Source: Gammaproteobacteria bacterium | GTDB lineage: Bacteria; Pseudomonadota; Gammaproteobacteria; Steroidobacterales; Woeseiaceae | DNA length: 56,748 nucleotides | Direction of reading: 5' to 3' | Assembly: GCA_029865385.1 (NCBI GenBank) | Contig: JAOUGX010000015.1 | Location: 1-56,748, forward strand | Part shown: positions 7,455 through 16,580 of the stretch, piece by piece | Layout of the letters: each line of letters opens with the position of its first letter | Position numbering within the stretch: position 1 is the stretch's first letter | Notes under the pieces: generated by a model | Seen by the model: the letters and a program-made list of their open reading frames with translations, nothing else | Database searches by the model: none | What the model was told of the DNA's origin: nothing | Program-made: the position numbers and the translations under genes

Positions 7455-10400
7455 ATGAACGCATCCCCTGCGACCCGGACCCAGGGCTACCCGCTGGACA
7501 ACTACGAACTGGAGGACCGATACCGGCGCGAGTCCGGCCGCGTATTCCTGACCGGCACGCAGGCGCTGGTACGCATCCCGCTGATGCAAAGGACCCTGGA
7601 CCGGGCGGCGGGATTGAATACGGCGGGTTTCGTCAGCGGTTACCGCGGCTCGCCACTCGGCGCCTATGACCAGGAGCTGTGGCGTGCGAAAAGATTTCTT
7701 GCGGAAAGCAACATCGAGTTCCTGCCAGCGGTTAACGAAGACCTCGCGGCAACGGCGATTCTCGGCACGCAACAGGTCGAGTCCGAGCCGGGCCGGACAG
7801 TCGATGGCGTATTCAGCATCTGGTACGGCAAAGGGCCCGGCGTGGACCGCGCCGGTGATGCGCTGAAACACGGCAACGCGTATGGCAGCTCGCCGCACGG
7901 CGGCGTGCTGGTCGTCGCCGGCGACGACCACGGTTGCGTGTCGTCGTCGATGCCACACCAGTCCGATGTTGCGTTTCTCGCCTGGCTGATGCCGCACCTG
8001 AATCCGGCGAGCGTTGCGGAATACCTCGAGTTCGGCCTGTACGGCATAGCACTGTCGCGCTTTTCGGGCATGTGGGTCGGGTTCAAGGCAATATCCGAGA
8101 CCGTGGAATCCGCAATGTCTGTCGAACTGCCGCCCTATCCCGAGTTCGTGGTACCGGCGGACTTCAAGGCGCCGCCGGACGGCCTACACATTCGCTGGCC
8201 GGACTTTCCCGGTCCGCAGATCGAAGAACGCCTTGAAGCCAAGAAAGCGGCGACGCTGGCGTTCGCCGCGGCCAATCCGATCGATCGCAAGATTTTCAAC
8301 ACGGCAAATGCGCGCTACGGCATCGTCACAACGGGCAAAGCCCATCTCGACCTGATGGAGGCATTGCGCTTGCTCGGAATCGACGAGCGCGAAGCACGAC
8401 GCATAGGGCTCGACGTGTACAAGGTCGGTCTCGTCTGGCCGCTCGCGCATGATTCGGCGCTGGATTTCGTTCGCGACAAGCACGAGGTACTGGTCGTCGA
8501 GGAGAAGCGCGGCATTATCGAAAGCCAGTTCAAGGAATACTTTTACGACTATCCGGGCCGCAAGCCGAAACGAATGATCGGTAAGGAAGACGAGATTGGC
8601 CAACGGCTCGTGCCCTGGGTCGGCGAATTGTCGCCGGTGCAGCTTGCCGGAATTGTCGCGAAGCGACTGGACGGCGCAATCACGGGACTCGACTTGCGCT
8701 CACGCGCCGACAAGCTCGTCTCCGGTGAATCGAACGTCATTCGCATCGACGGTGCGTCGCGCACACCGTATTTCTGCTCGGGTTGCCCGCACAACACATC
8801 GACGCGATTGCCGGAAGGTTCCAAAGCGCTGGCCGGCATCGGTTGCCACTTCATGGCCAACTGGATGGATCGCGACACGGATGGTCTTATCCAGATGGGC
8901 GGCGAAGGAATCAACTGGATCACACGCTCGATGTTCAGCGGCGGCAAGCACGCATTCCAGAACCTGGGTGATGGAACTTTCTACCATTCCGGTTCGCTGG
9001 CGATCCGCCAGGCAATCGCCGCGAAAACCAATATCACTTACAAAATCCTTTACAACGATGCGGTCGCAATGACCGGCGGTCAGCCGGTCGACGGGCCGAT
9101 CAGTGTCCAGTCCATCGCGCACTCGGTACGCGCGGAAGGCGTGCAGCGCATTGCCCTGGTCTCGGACGAACCGGAACAGTTCAAAGCACGGGAGTTTCCT
9201 GCAGGGACCACCATTTCGCATCGCCGCGACCTCGACGCCGTGCAGCGCGAATTGCGCGACATTCCCGGCGTAACCGTGCTGATTTATGCGCAGACCTGTG
9301 CGACGGAAAAACGCCGTCGGCGCAAACGCGGCAAGTTGAAAGATCCTGATCGTATTGCCGTCATCAACGACCTCGTCTGCGAGGGCTGTGGCGATTGCTC
9401 GGTCGAATCGAACTGCCTTTCCGTGATCCCCAAGGAAACGCCATTCGGCCGCAAGCGGCAGATTGACCAGAACACCTGTAACAAGGACTTCTCGTGCGTC
9501 AATGGCTTCTGCCCCAGCTTCGTCACGGTCGAGGGCATAAAGTCGAAAGCCGCAAACACCAGCAGCGGCGGCGAATTCCCCTATGAGCGACTCTCGGCGA
9601 TCGCCGGGCCGCAACTGCCGTCCCTGGCAGAAGGCTACGACCTGATGGTCACCGGCGTCGGAGGCACCGGCGTGGTCACCGTCGGCGCACTGATCACGAT
9701 GGCAGCCCATCTCGAGGGAAAAGGTGCCAGCGTGCTCGACTTCATGGGTTTCGCGCAGAAGTTCGGCCCGGTGTTGAGCTACATCCGGATCGCCGGCGAA
9801 CCTGCCCAATTGAACCAGGTGCGAATCGACCTGCAACAGGCCGACGCACTGATCGGTTGCGATCTCGTCGTCAGCTCGTCTCCCAAAGCCTCGAAAACCT
9901 ATCGCCCGGGTCATACCAAAGCCGTGATTAACACGACGGAAATGTCGACAGCGGACTTCGTGCGCCATCGTGATGCGTCGCTGCGGGCCGGCGATCGTAT
10001 TGCTGCAATCGAACAGGTCGTCGGCAAGCACAATCTCTCGGCCGTAGCGGCCAATCGCATCGCCGAAAAGCTGCTCGGCAATACGATTTACTCGAACGTC
10101 CTGATGCTCGGCTACGCGTGGCAGAAAGGCCTGGTTCCAGTGTCATTGCCGGCGATGCTGCGCGCCATCGAACTGAACGGCGTGGAAGTCGAGCGCAACA
10201 GAGAGGCGTTTGGCTGGGGCCGTATTGCGGCCGGGGACGAAGAGTTTCTGAAGCTGCGCATGGACGAAGGGCAATCGGCCGAGTTCCGCGAAGAGACGCT
10301 CGACGACATCGTTTCCCGTCGATCCGATTTCCTCAAGGACTACCAGGATGAGGCCCTGGCGAAGAAATTCACGATGCTGATTGCCAAAGTTCGCGAAGCG

Positions 10401-10919
10401 GAATCTGCTGTCAGCAGGAACGATGCGTTGACTAAAGCCGTTGCTCGCGCTTATTTCAAAACGCTTGCCTACAAGGACGAATACGAAGTCGCGCGCTTGC
10501 ACACGCAGGGCGACTTTCTGTCGAAACTCAGGGACCAGTACGGAAAAAAGATCCGCATCAGTTTTCACCTGGCACCGCCCCTGATGGGTGGCAAGCGGGA
10601 TTCGCGCGGGCGGCCGGGCAAGCGCGAGTTCGGACCGTGGATCATACCGCTGTTCCGGGCGCTCGCCCGAATGAAGTGCTTGCGCGGGACCAAACTTGAC
10701 ATCTTCGGCATGACGGCAGAACGACGTACGGAGCGCGCGTTGATCGGCGAATTCGAGCAATCAGTCGATACGATCCTGCAAGAACTGTCGGCCGACAATA
10801 TCGCGGCGGCCACGACGGTCGTCAATCGCTACCTCGATATCCGCGGATACGGATCTGTCAAGGAACAGTCCTTGCACGAGGTTCGCAAGGAAATCGAGCG
10901 ACACCAGGCCGCCCTTTGA
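7455..10919 (+). CDS. Indolepyruvate ferredoxin oxidoreductase, fused alpha-beta form
   Basis: 1154 residues; ATG at 7455 with AGGA upstream. It oxidatively decarboxylates arylpyruvates to aryl-acetyl-CoA with reduction of ferredoxin. The N-terminal part is the pyrimidine-binding domain (VSGYRGSPLGAYDQEL). The thiamine diphosphate-binding region lies near residues 455-540 (GIGCHFMANW, MGGEGINW). A ferredoxin-like segment around 640-685 has CEGCGDCSVESNC plus further cysteines for Fe-S clusters. The gamma (IorB-like) domain follows near 728 (VTGVGGTGVVTVGALI). The one-chain arrangement is typical of proteobacteria. Its position next to paa genes suggests it supplies phenylacetyl-CoA from phenylalanine. 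Confidence 0.93.
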   Translation: MNASPATRTQGYPLDNYELEDRYRRESGRVFLTGTQALVRIPLMQRTLDRAAGLNTAGFVSGYRGSPLGAYDQELWRAKRFLAESNIEFLPAVNEDLAATAILGTQQVESEPGRTVDGVFSIWYGKGPGVDRAGDALKHGNAYGSSPHGGVLVVAGDDHGCVSSSMPHQSDVAFLAWLMPHLNPASVAEYLEFGLYGIALSRFSGMWVGFKAISETVESAMSVELPPYPEFVVPADFKAPPDGLHIRWPDFPGPQIEERLEAKKAATLAFAAANPIDRKIFNTANARYGIVTTGKAHLDLMEALRLLGIDEREARRIGLDVYKVGLVWPLAHDSALDFVRDKHEVLVVEEKRGIIESQFKEYFYDYPGRKPKRMIGKEDEIGQRLVPWVGELSPVQLAGIVAKRLDGAITGLDLRSRADKLVSGESNVIRIDGASRTPYFCSGCPHNTSTRLPEGSKALAGIGCHFMANWMDRDTDGLIQMGGEGINWITRSMFSGGKHAFQNLGDGTFYHSGSLAIRQAIAAKTNITYKILYNDAVAMTGGQPVDGPISVQSIAHSVRAEGVQRIALVSDEPEQFKAREFPAGTTISHRRDLDAVQRELRDIPGVTVLIYAQTCATEKRRRRKRGKLKDPDRIAVINDLVCEGCGDCSVESNCLSVIPKETPFGRKRQIDQNTCNKDFSCVNGFCPSFVTVEGIKSKAANTSSGGEFPYERLSAIAGPQLPSLAEGYDLMVTGVGGTGVVTVGALITMAAHLEGKGASVLDFMGFAQKFGPVLSYIRIAGEPAQLNQVRIDLQQADALIGCDLVVSSSPKASKTYRPGHTKAVINTTEMSTADFVRHRDASLRAGDRIAAIEQVVGKHNLSAVAANRIAEKLLGNTIYSNVLMLGYAWQKGLVPVSLPAMLRAIELNGVEVERNREAFGWGRIAAGDEEFLKLRMDEGQSAEFREETLDDIVSRRSDFLKDYQDEALAKKFTMLIAKVREAESAVSRNDALTKAVARAYFKTLAYKDEYEVARLHTQGDFLSKLRDQYGKKIRISFHLAPPLMGGKRDSRGRPGKREFGPWIIPLFRALARMKCLRGTKLDIFGMTAERRTERALIGEFEQSVDTILQELSADNIAAATTVVNRYLDIRGYGSVKEQSLHEVRKEIERHQAAL

Positions 10920-10935
10920 ATATCACTGCCAGAAT

Positions 10936-11027
10936 CGTCATTGCGAGTCGGCCAAAAGCCGACGTGGCAATCTCTCGCCCGCACTGCATAGCGACCGACA
11001 GATTGCTTCGCTGCGCTCGCAATGACG
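10936..11027. repeat. 92-bp palindromic repeat with GTCATTGCGAG ends
   Basis: Perfect 12-base terminal inverted repeats, CGTCATTGCGAG at 10936-10947 and CTCGCAATGACG at 11016-11027. Inside are a second inverted pair, GCAATCT (10967-10973) and AGATTGC (11000-11006), and a hairpin GTCGGC/GCCGAC (10947-10952 and 10958-10963). Repeats with these ends are scattered through many unrelated bacterial genomes. The right end supplies an ATG in frame with the next gene. Confidence 0.8.
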
Positions 11028-11060
11028 GGGGCACGTTTGGCCATCGTTCCTAAACCGCTC

Positions 11061-12077
11061 ATGGACTACGAGTTCGCCGAGAGCCCGGCCGCCGGCGACA
11101 CGATGAGGGTTGCGCATGGCGTTTACTGGCTGCGCATGCCGCTGCCATTCGCGCTGGCGCATATCAACCTGTGGCTGCTGGAAGATGACGACGCATGGAC
11201 CATCGTCGATAGCGGCGTTGCGACCGACGAGACAAAATCCGTCTGGGAGAAGACCTTCTCCGAACGAATGCACGGGCGCAATCCGGGACGCGTGATCGTG
11301 ACCCATCTGCATCCGGATCACGCAGGTTGCGCCGGTTGGCTGGCCGGGAGATTCGACATACCGCTGTGGATGAGCCGCGAGGAGTACCTGCTGTGCCGGG
11401 TGCTGGTCGCCGATACCGGTCGAATGGCGCCCGAGGCAGGCGATCGTTTTTATCACGCCGCCGGCTTTCCGCCGGAAGCATTGCAGAACTATCACAAGAT
11501 TTTCGGCTACTTCGGCAGGTTCGTGTCGCCGCTGCCGGAATCCTACAAGCGAATTCGCGATGCCGAGAAAATTTCGGTCGGTGGCAGCGACTGGGAAGTG
11601 ATCGTCGGGCGAGGTCATTCGCCGGAGCACGCCTGCCTCTTCAATGCTGAGCAGAACCTGCTGATTTCCGGTGACCAGTTGCTTCCGACGATCTCTTCGA
11701 ACGTCAGCGTTTACCCGACCGAGCCACAAGCCGACCCGCTCGGCGAATGGCTGGACTCACTGGCAAACCTGCGGGCTCGCATTCCGCAGGACGTGCTGGT
11801 TCTGCCCGCTCACGGCAAGCCGTTTCGTGGCGCACACGAACGGCTGGATGCATTGAAAGCCGAACACGAGTCCTGCCTCGAACAATTGCTTGAATATTGC
11901 CGCGAACCGAAGCGCGCAATCGACGTGTTTCCGGTGCTCTTCAAGAAAGCCATCGACAGGAACAACCTGATACTGGCAACAGGCGAGTCGATTGCACATC
12001 TCAACTATTTGCTTGCGAGAGGATTCCTGGGCATCGAAACCGACCGTGCAGGCGTGCACTGGTACGGTTCCAACTGA
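11061..12077 (+). CDS. MBL-fold metallo-hydrolase
   Basis: 338 residues from the ATG at 11061. An in-frame ATG at 11022 lies inside the palindromic repeat, so I use the later start; the first residues (MDYEFAESPA) then look native. Metallo-beta-lactamase fold: the zinc motif HLHPDHAG is near residue 92, GHSPEHACL near 198, SGDQLL near 216 and the late LPAHG near 255. The C-terminal helical extension resembles the LACTB2 / YflN-type branch. Substrate unknown. No signal peptide, so cytoplasmic. Confidence 0.85.
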   Translation: MDYEFAESPAAGDTMRVAHGVYWLRMPLPFALAHINLWLLEDDDAWTIVDSGVATDETKSVWEKTFSERMHGRNPGRVIVTHLHPDHAGCAGWLAGRFDIPLWMSREEYLLCRVLVADTGRMAPEAGDRFYHAAGFPPEALQNYHKIFGYFGRFVSPLPESYKRIRDAEKISVGGSDWEVIVGRGHSPEHACLFNAEQNLLISGDQLLPTISSNVSVYPTEPQADPLGEWLDSLANLRARIPQDVLVLPAHGKPFRGAHERLDALKAEHESCLEQLLEYCREPKRAIDVFPVLFKKAIDRNNLILATGESIAHLNYLLARGFLGIETDRAGVHWYGSN

Positions 12078-12145
12078 TATCAATCGGGACATCGATTGGA
12101 AATCGTGGAAGAATCGACCAAGCGTTAGCCAAACCAGGACTTTCC

Positions 12146-13876
12146 ATGCATCTTTTTCATTTTGCACGCTCGTCAGCACTCCAGTTTTTCCTGATCCTGC
12201 TCATTGCCTGTTCGCCTCCGAGTGAACATGCGGTATCCGACAACGCCAACAGCGCCGCAGCGCGCCAACCGGCCGAAGTCCGCAACAAAGCAGCGGTCGC
12301 CATGCCGGACAGCTACAGTGCGAAAATAACGGCCGACGTATTGCGCGCAGGGGGCAATGCCGTAGACGCGGCCATTGCCGCAGGGTTTGCGCTCGCCGTG
12401 ACGTATCCGGAGGCCGGCAACATCGGCGGCGGCGGTTTCATGCTGATGCAGATACAGGGAGTTTCCAGCTTCCTCGACTATCGCGAGAAAGCGCCGGCTG
12501 CCGCGGATCGCGACATGTTTCTCGACGAAAATGGCGAGGTCATCGAAGGTGCCAGCCTCTATGGCCACTTGTCAGTCGGCGTCCCGGGTACGGTTGCCGG
12601 CCTGTGGGAAGCACACAAGCGTTACGGCACCGTGCCCTGGAATGACCTGGTACAGCCTGCCGTGGACCTGGCAAGGGACGGTTTTGTGGTGCCCGATGCC
12701 CTGGGCGGCGGCATGATCTCGATGCAAAGCGAAGTCGCCGGAAGAACCAACTTCGACAAGCATTTTTCCGGCATGAAGGCCGGTGCGCTATTCAAGCAAG
12801 CGGATCTCGCGGCAACGCTTGGCCGCATCGCAGAACACGGCCCGGACGACTTTTATCGCGGTAAAACGGCGCAACTCATCGTCGCCGAGATGGCGCGCGG
12901 CAACGGCCTGATCACGCTGCAAGACCTGGCGGCCTATTCCGCAGTCTGGCGCGAACCGCTGCGCGCGAACTGGCGCGGTCACGAGATTCTGTCGGCGCCG
13001 CTGCCGAGTTCGGGTGGCATTGCGCTGATACAGCTTCTCAAAATCAAGGACTACATCAATCATTATTTCGAAGGTCTTACGCTCAATTCGCCGCAGTACA
13101 TCCACCTGGTCGCGGAAATCGAAAAGCGCGTTTTTGCGGATCGCGCGGAGTTTCTCGGCGATCCCGATTTCGTCAAAACCCGCACTGACGAGCTCCTGAG
13201 CGAGGAGTACATCCAGCGTCGCGCACTGGAAGTGAACCCCGATGAGATCTCACAGAACGTGGTGGCGGGCGTGGGTATCGATGCGCATGACACGACCCAT
13301 TACTCCATTCTCGACAAGTGGGGCAACGCGGTTTCGAATACCTACACGCTGAATATAAGCTTCGGCAGCGGCGTCGTCGTGGAAGGCGCGGGTTTTCTGC
13401 TGAACGACGAGATGGACGATTTCAGCGTCAAACCGGGCGTGCCGAACATCTACGGTGTCGTTGGCAGCACGGCGAATGCAATCGAGCCCGGCAAACGCAT
13501 GTTGTCGTCCATGACGCCGACGATCGTGCTGAAAGACGGCGATGTGGCGATGGTACTGGGCACACCCGGCGGCTCGACAATCTTCACGTCTGTATTCCAG
13601 ACCATCGTGAATATCGCGGATTTCGGCATGACGCCCGCCGATGCCGTTGGCGCAACGCGTTTTCACCATCAACTGCTGCCGGCCGACCTGATCGTATACA
13701 GCCCCGGCCGACCGTTGCCGGAGTCGACTATTTCGGCATTGGCTGACAAGGGTTATCGGGCGATTCCGAACAGCTGGGAATTCGGCGACATGCAGGTCAT
13801 ATACTCGGAAGGTAACGAAGTGATTCCCGCGTCCGATCCGCGAAATCGCGGCGAATCCCGGGTCATCGTCGAGTAG
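12146..13876 (+). CDS. ggt: Gamma-glutamyltransferase, lipoprotein form
   Basis: 576 residues; ATG at 12146. The N-terminus is a lipoprotein signal with lipobox LLIAC, so the enzyme is probably membrane-anchored facing the periplasm. It is an Ntn-hydrolase made as one chain that cuts itself before the catalytic threonine: TTHYS begins at residue 383, and the conserved GNAVSNTYTLN and GSGVVVEGAGFLLNDEMDDF segments follow. GMLSSMTPT-type sequence (RMLSSMTPTIVL) and the GGSTI motif complete the active site. It releases glutamate from glutathione and other gamma-glutamyl peptides, in keeping with the peptide-use theme elsewhere in the window. Confidence 0.93.
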   Translation: MHLFHFARSSALQFFLILLIACSPPSEHAVSDNANSAAARQPAEVRNKAAVAMPDSYSAKITADVLRAGGNAVDAAIAAGFALAVTYPEAGNIGGGGFMLMQIQGVSSFLDYREKAPAAADRDMFLDENGEVIEGASLYGHLSVGVPGTVAGLWEAHKRYGTVPWNDLVQPAVDLARDGFVVPDALGGGMISMQSEVAGRTNFDKHFSGMKAGALFKQADLAATLGRIAEHGPDDFYRGKTAQLIVAEMARGNGLITLQDLAAYSAVWREPLRANWRGHEILSAPLPSSGGIALIQLLKIKDYINHYFEGLTLNSPQYIHLVAEIEKRVFADRAEFLGDPDFVKTRTDELLSEEYIQRRALEVNPDEISQNVVAGVGIDAHDTTHYSILDKWGNAVSNTYTLNISFGSGVVVEGAGFLLNDEMDDFSVKPGVPNIYGVVGSTANAIEPGKRMLSSMTPTIVLKDGDVAMVLGTPGGSTIFTSVFQTIVNIADFGMTPADAVGATRFHHQLLPADLIVYSPGRPLPESTISALADKGYRAIPNSWEFGDMQVIYSEGNEVIPASDPRNRGESRVIVE

Positions 13877-13891
13877 GTACGGGCAGCCCCG

Positions 13892-14995
13892 CTATTCCAG
13901 GTCGATGATAATTTTTCCGCGCGCGCGGCCACTCTCGGAATACTCGATGGCCTGCGGAACCTCGTCAAGCGAATAAGTCCGGTCGATTACGGACCTGATC
14001 TGACCGGTTTCCATCAGATCGGCCAGCACGACCAGGTCTGGCTGCCGGAGTTGCGCCAGCATCGTACCGAGCTCCTGATCGACGAACTGTGAAATCAGCG
14101 CCGCTTTGAGCACGTTCATGATGGGACCCAGCCAGTTGCCCTTGGGACCGCCGATGATCACGAGTTTGCCGTTGGAATCGAGTACCCGTCGGTTCGCCGA
14201 CGGTGAATGATTTCCCACGTTGTCGATAATCAGGTCGTAGCGTTCATCTCTCTCGGTGTAATTCTCGCTTTTGTAATCGATGACATGATCCGCGCCCAAT
14301 GACCGCACCATGTCAACATTTCTCGTGCTGCAGACCCCGGTGACTTCCGCGCCGAAGGACTTCGCAATCTGCACGGCAAACGTGCCGACGCCTCCCGACG
14401 CGCCATTGATCAGGACTTTTTGCCCCGGCTTGAGCTGGCCCTTGTCACGAAGCGCCTGCAATGCCGTAACGGCCGCCACCGGCAATGCGGCGGCCTGCCC
14501 GAAAGTCACGTTAGCCGGTTTCAAGACGATCGCCTTGTCCTCAGGAACAATGACATATTCGCCGAATGCGCCGGTCCGGCCGCCGAAAACCTCATCTCCC
14601 GGCTTGAATTTCGTGACCCCCTTGCCGACGGCCTCGACGATTCCCGCGAAGTCGACGCCCAGTCGCGAATCCTTCGGCGCACCGATGCCGCTGCCCAGCC
14701 GCATGAAATACGGAGAGCCTCTCATGTAGTGCCAATCGAGCGGATTGACCGATGCCGCGCTGACTCTTACCAGAACTTCATTGCTCGCGGGTGTCGGCTT
14801 TACAACATCTTCGATCTGCAAGACTTCTGTCGAACCGTAGCAGTGGTACGCAATTGCTTTCATCGACTCTGAATTCTCCGGAAGCTCGGCCGCGGAACCA
14901 CAGGCCGAGTTGTGACTGAGAACGATTGCCAACGGTACCAGTGCAATCAGGACAATCAGCAGAAATAGGCCGGGAATCTTGTAGCGAAGTTTCAT
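13892..14995 (-). CDS. Membrane-anchored NAD(P)-dependent zinc-less alcohol dehydrogenase / quinone reductase
   Basis: 367 residues from the ATG at 14995, GAGG upstream. Unlike most relatives it begins with a hydrophobic helix (residues about 8-28, GLFLLIVLIALVPLAIVL) before the enzyme proper starts near MKAIAYHCYGS (about 45). GroES-like domain, then a Rossmann fold with NGASGGVGTFAVQIAKSFGAEVTG in the region 180-205. It lacks the zinc-ligand pattern of true alcohol dehydrogenases and belongs with the quinone oxidoreductase / zinc-less MDR group. The helix should tether it to the inner membrane. It converges with ggt at a 15-base gap. Confidence 0.85.
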   Translation of the reverse strand: MKLRYKIPGLFLLIVLIALVPLAIVLSHNSACGSAAELPENSESMKAIAYHCYGSTEVLQIEDVVKPTPASNEVLVRVSAASVNPLDWHYMRGSPYFMRLGSGIGAPKDSRLGVDFAGIVEAVGKGVTKFKPGDEVFGGRTGAFGEYVIVPEDKAIVLKPANVTFGQAAALPVAAVTALQALRDKGQLKPGQKVLINGASGGVGTFAVQIAKSFGAEVTGVCSTRNVDMVRSLGADHVIDYKSENYTERDERYDLIIDNVGNHSPSANRRVLDSNGKLVIIGGPKGNWLGPIMNVLKAALISQFVDQELGTMLAQLRQPDLVVLADLMETGQIRSVIDRTYSLDEVPQAIEYSESGRARGKIIIDLE

Positions 14996-15028
14996 CAAAC
15001 AGCCTCAGCAAGGCAAACGGCTCGAGAT

Positions 15029-16435
15029 TCAGACATGAAATCCGAGCGAACTGCCGAAATGGATGGTCATGACCAGGAAAATTGCGGCCAACGCGAAGAT
15101 CTTAAGCAACAACGGCGTGACAAACCGGACCCACGCGCCGTAGGGGATCTTGCCGAGCGCCAGGGCGCCCATGACGAGCGCACTAGTCGGTACGACCATG
15201 TTGGTGAAGCCATCGCCGAACTGGTAGGCCAGCACGGCCGTTTGCTGCGGCACACCTGTCAATGTCGCGAGCGGCGACATGATTGGCATGGTGACAAAGG
15301 CCTGCCCGCTACCCGACGGGATGAAGAAATTGCAGATCGTCTGCACGATCAGCATTCCGATCGCTGATGCTTCGGCGCCAAAGTTGACCAGCACCCCGGC
15401 AATGGAATCGATCACCGTGTCGATGACCTGCCCGTCGGACAGCACGACTTCGATGGTTCGTGCAAATCCGACCAGCAGCGCCGCAGCGGTCATGTCTGCC
15501 GCGCCACTGATGAATGTCCTGCTGGTCTCGCCTGCCGGCATACGAACTATAATGGCCGCAGCAAGGCCGATTCCAAGAAAAATCGCATTCAGCTCGCCGA
15601 TGTACCAACCGTACTTCGCGACGCCGAAAACAAAGCCGACAACTCCGACCATGAAAGCGATCAGGACCGCAATTCGCGGGCCGTCCAATCGCACGTCTGC
15701 CGGCAAATCGAAACCTTGCGTGTAGTCGATATGTGATACGAGGCTCTCTTCCGGATTGCGTTGTACTTTGATCGCATAGCGATAGATATGGTGAAACGCG
15801 ATCGCGAGGAATCCGGCCATCATGGCAAGCCGCAACGCCCAGCCGGATGTGATCGGCACGTTGGCGATGTTCTGCGCGATGATGACGCCGAAGGGATTGG
15901 TGCCGGCACAGGCCCAGCCGATTCCGTAAGGCACCCAAACCAGGCCCATGGCAACGATGGCATCCATGCGCATCGCAAGACTCATTGTGACGAGAATCGG
16001 AATCAGCGGCACGTATTCCTCGCCCATGCCGATCGTATAGGCACCGAGGCTGAACAGGACCAGGCAACCGGCGATCAGTATCCACGGACTACCGCCGAGC
16101 TTTTGCACGGCTTTGTGCAAAACGGCATCGATTGCGCCGCTACGTCGCAAGATGGCGATCACGCCGCCGACTATGAAAATGAGAAAGATGATATCCTGCG
16201 CCGCCGCCATGCCCTTCGGAATGGCCAGCAGGAAATGCCACGGTCGGATGGTGACCTGCTGTTCGGCCGACGCTGATTGATAGGTGTCCGCAACGACCAT
16301 CGAGCGTCCCGGATTGTCCGGATACGGCTGGCGCTCGAACTGACCCTGGGGAATCACGTAGATCAGAATCTGCGCGATTACGATGATGGAAAATATCAGG
16401 GTCAGCGAGTCGATCGACCAGGTTTGCTTTTTCAT
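15029..16435 (-). CDS. YfcC-family (DcuC/ArgD-type) C4-dicarboxylate or basic amino acid permease
   Basis: 468 residues from the ATG at 16435 with CGGAG upstream. At least ten hydrophobic segments. Family features are the GMGEEYVPLIPILV and MAMGLVW-type segment (AIVAMGLVWVPYGIGWACAGTNPF) in the middle and the SGSGQAFVTMPIMSPL and QFGDGFTNMVVPTS motifs near the C-terminus. Those last motifs are shared across YfcC/AbgT-type antiporters. Likely imports or exchanges a small organic or amino acid; the actual substrate cannot be read from sequence. It is 33 bases downstream of the MDR enzyme start on the same strand, and is divergent from the ABC operon. Confidence 0.85.
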   Translation of the reverse strand: MKKQTWSIDSLTLIFSIIVIAQILIYVIPQGQFERQPYPDNPGRSMVVADTYQSASAEQQVTIRPWHFLLAIPKGMAAAQDIIFLIFIVGGVIAILRRSGAIDAVLHKAVQKLGGSPWILIAGCLVLFSLGAYTIGMGEEYVPLIPILVTMSLAMRMDAIVAMGLVWVPYGIGWACAGTNPFGVIIAQNIANVPITSGWALRLAMMAGFLAIAFHHIYRYAIKVQRNPEESLVSHIDYTQGFDLPADVRLDGPRIAVLIAFMVGVVGFVFGVAKYGWYIGELNAIFLGIGLAAAIIVRMPAGETSRTFISGAADMTAAALLVGFARTIEVVLSDGQVIDTVIDSIAGVLVNFGAEASAIGMLIVQTICNFFIPSGSGQAFVTMPIMSPLATLTGVPQQTAVLAYQFGDGFTNMVVPTSALVMGALALGKIPYGAWVRFVTPLLLKIFALAAIFLVMTIHFGSSLGFHV

Positions 16436-16516
16436 CGGCACTCCGGCCTGTGCTTGATCAGCGTGCGGGCGCAACAGTATAGCGAGTCGCGTACCGGATA
16501 TTGAATTTTTGTTCAC

Positions 16517-16545
16517 TTGAGCACAATTGTGGTTTTTGATAAATA
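16517..16545 (+). promoter_or_regulatory. Possible sigma-70 promoter for the Gld-type ABC operon
   Basis: TTGAGC at 16517-16522, a 17-base spacer and TAAATA at 16540-16545, about 35 bases before the ABC ATPase start, in the AT-rich gap between divergent genes. The match to consensus is partial and rests on position and spacing. Confidence 0.35.
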
Positions 16546-16580
16546 ATGCAGCCGCGCGGCAACTTACCCATCCAATATGA

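Noticed and set aside
8700-10031. 443-codon open frame opposite the indolepyruvate ferredoxin oxidoreductase
   Set aside because: Antisense shadow; the plus-strand frame carries all conserved motifs.
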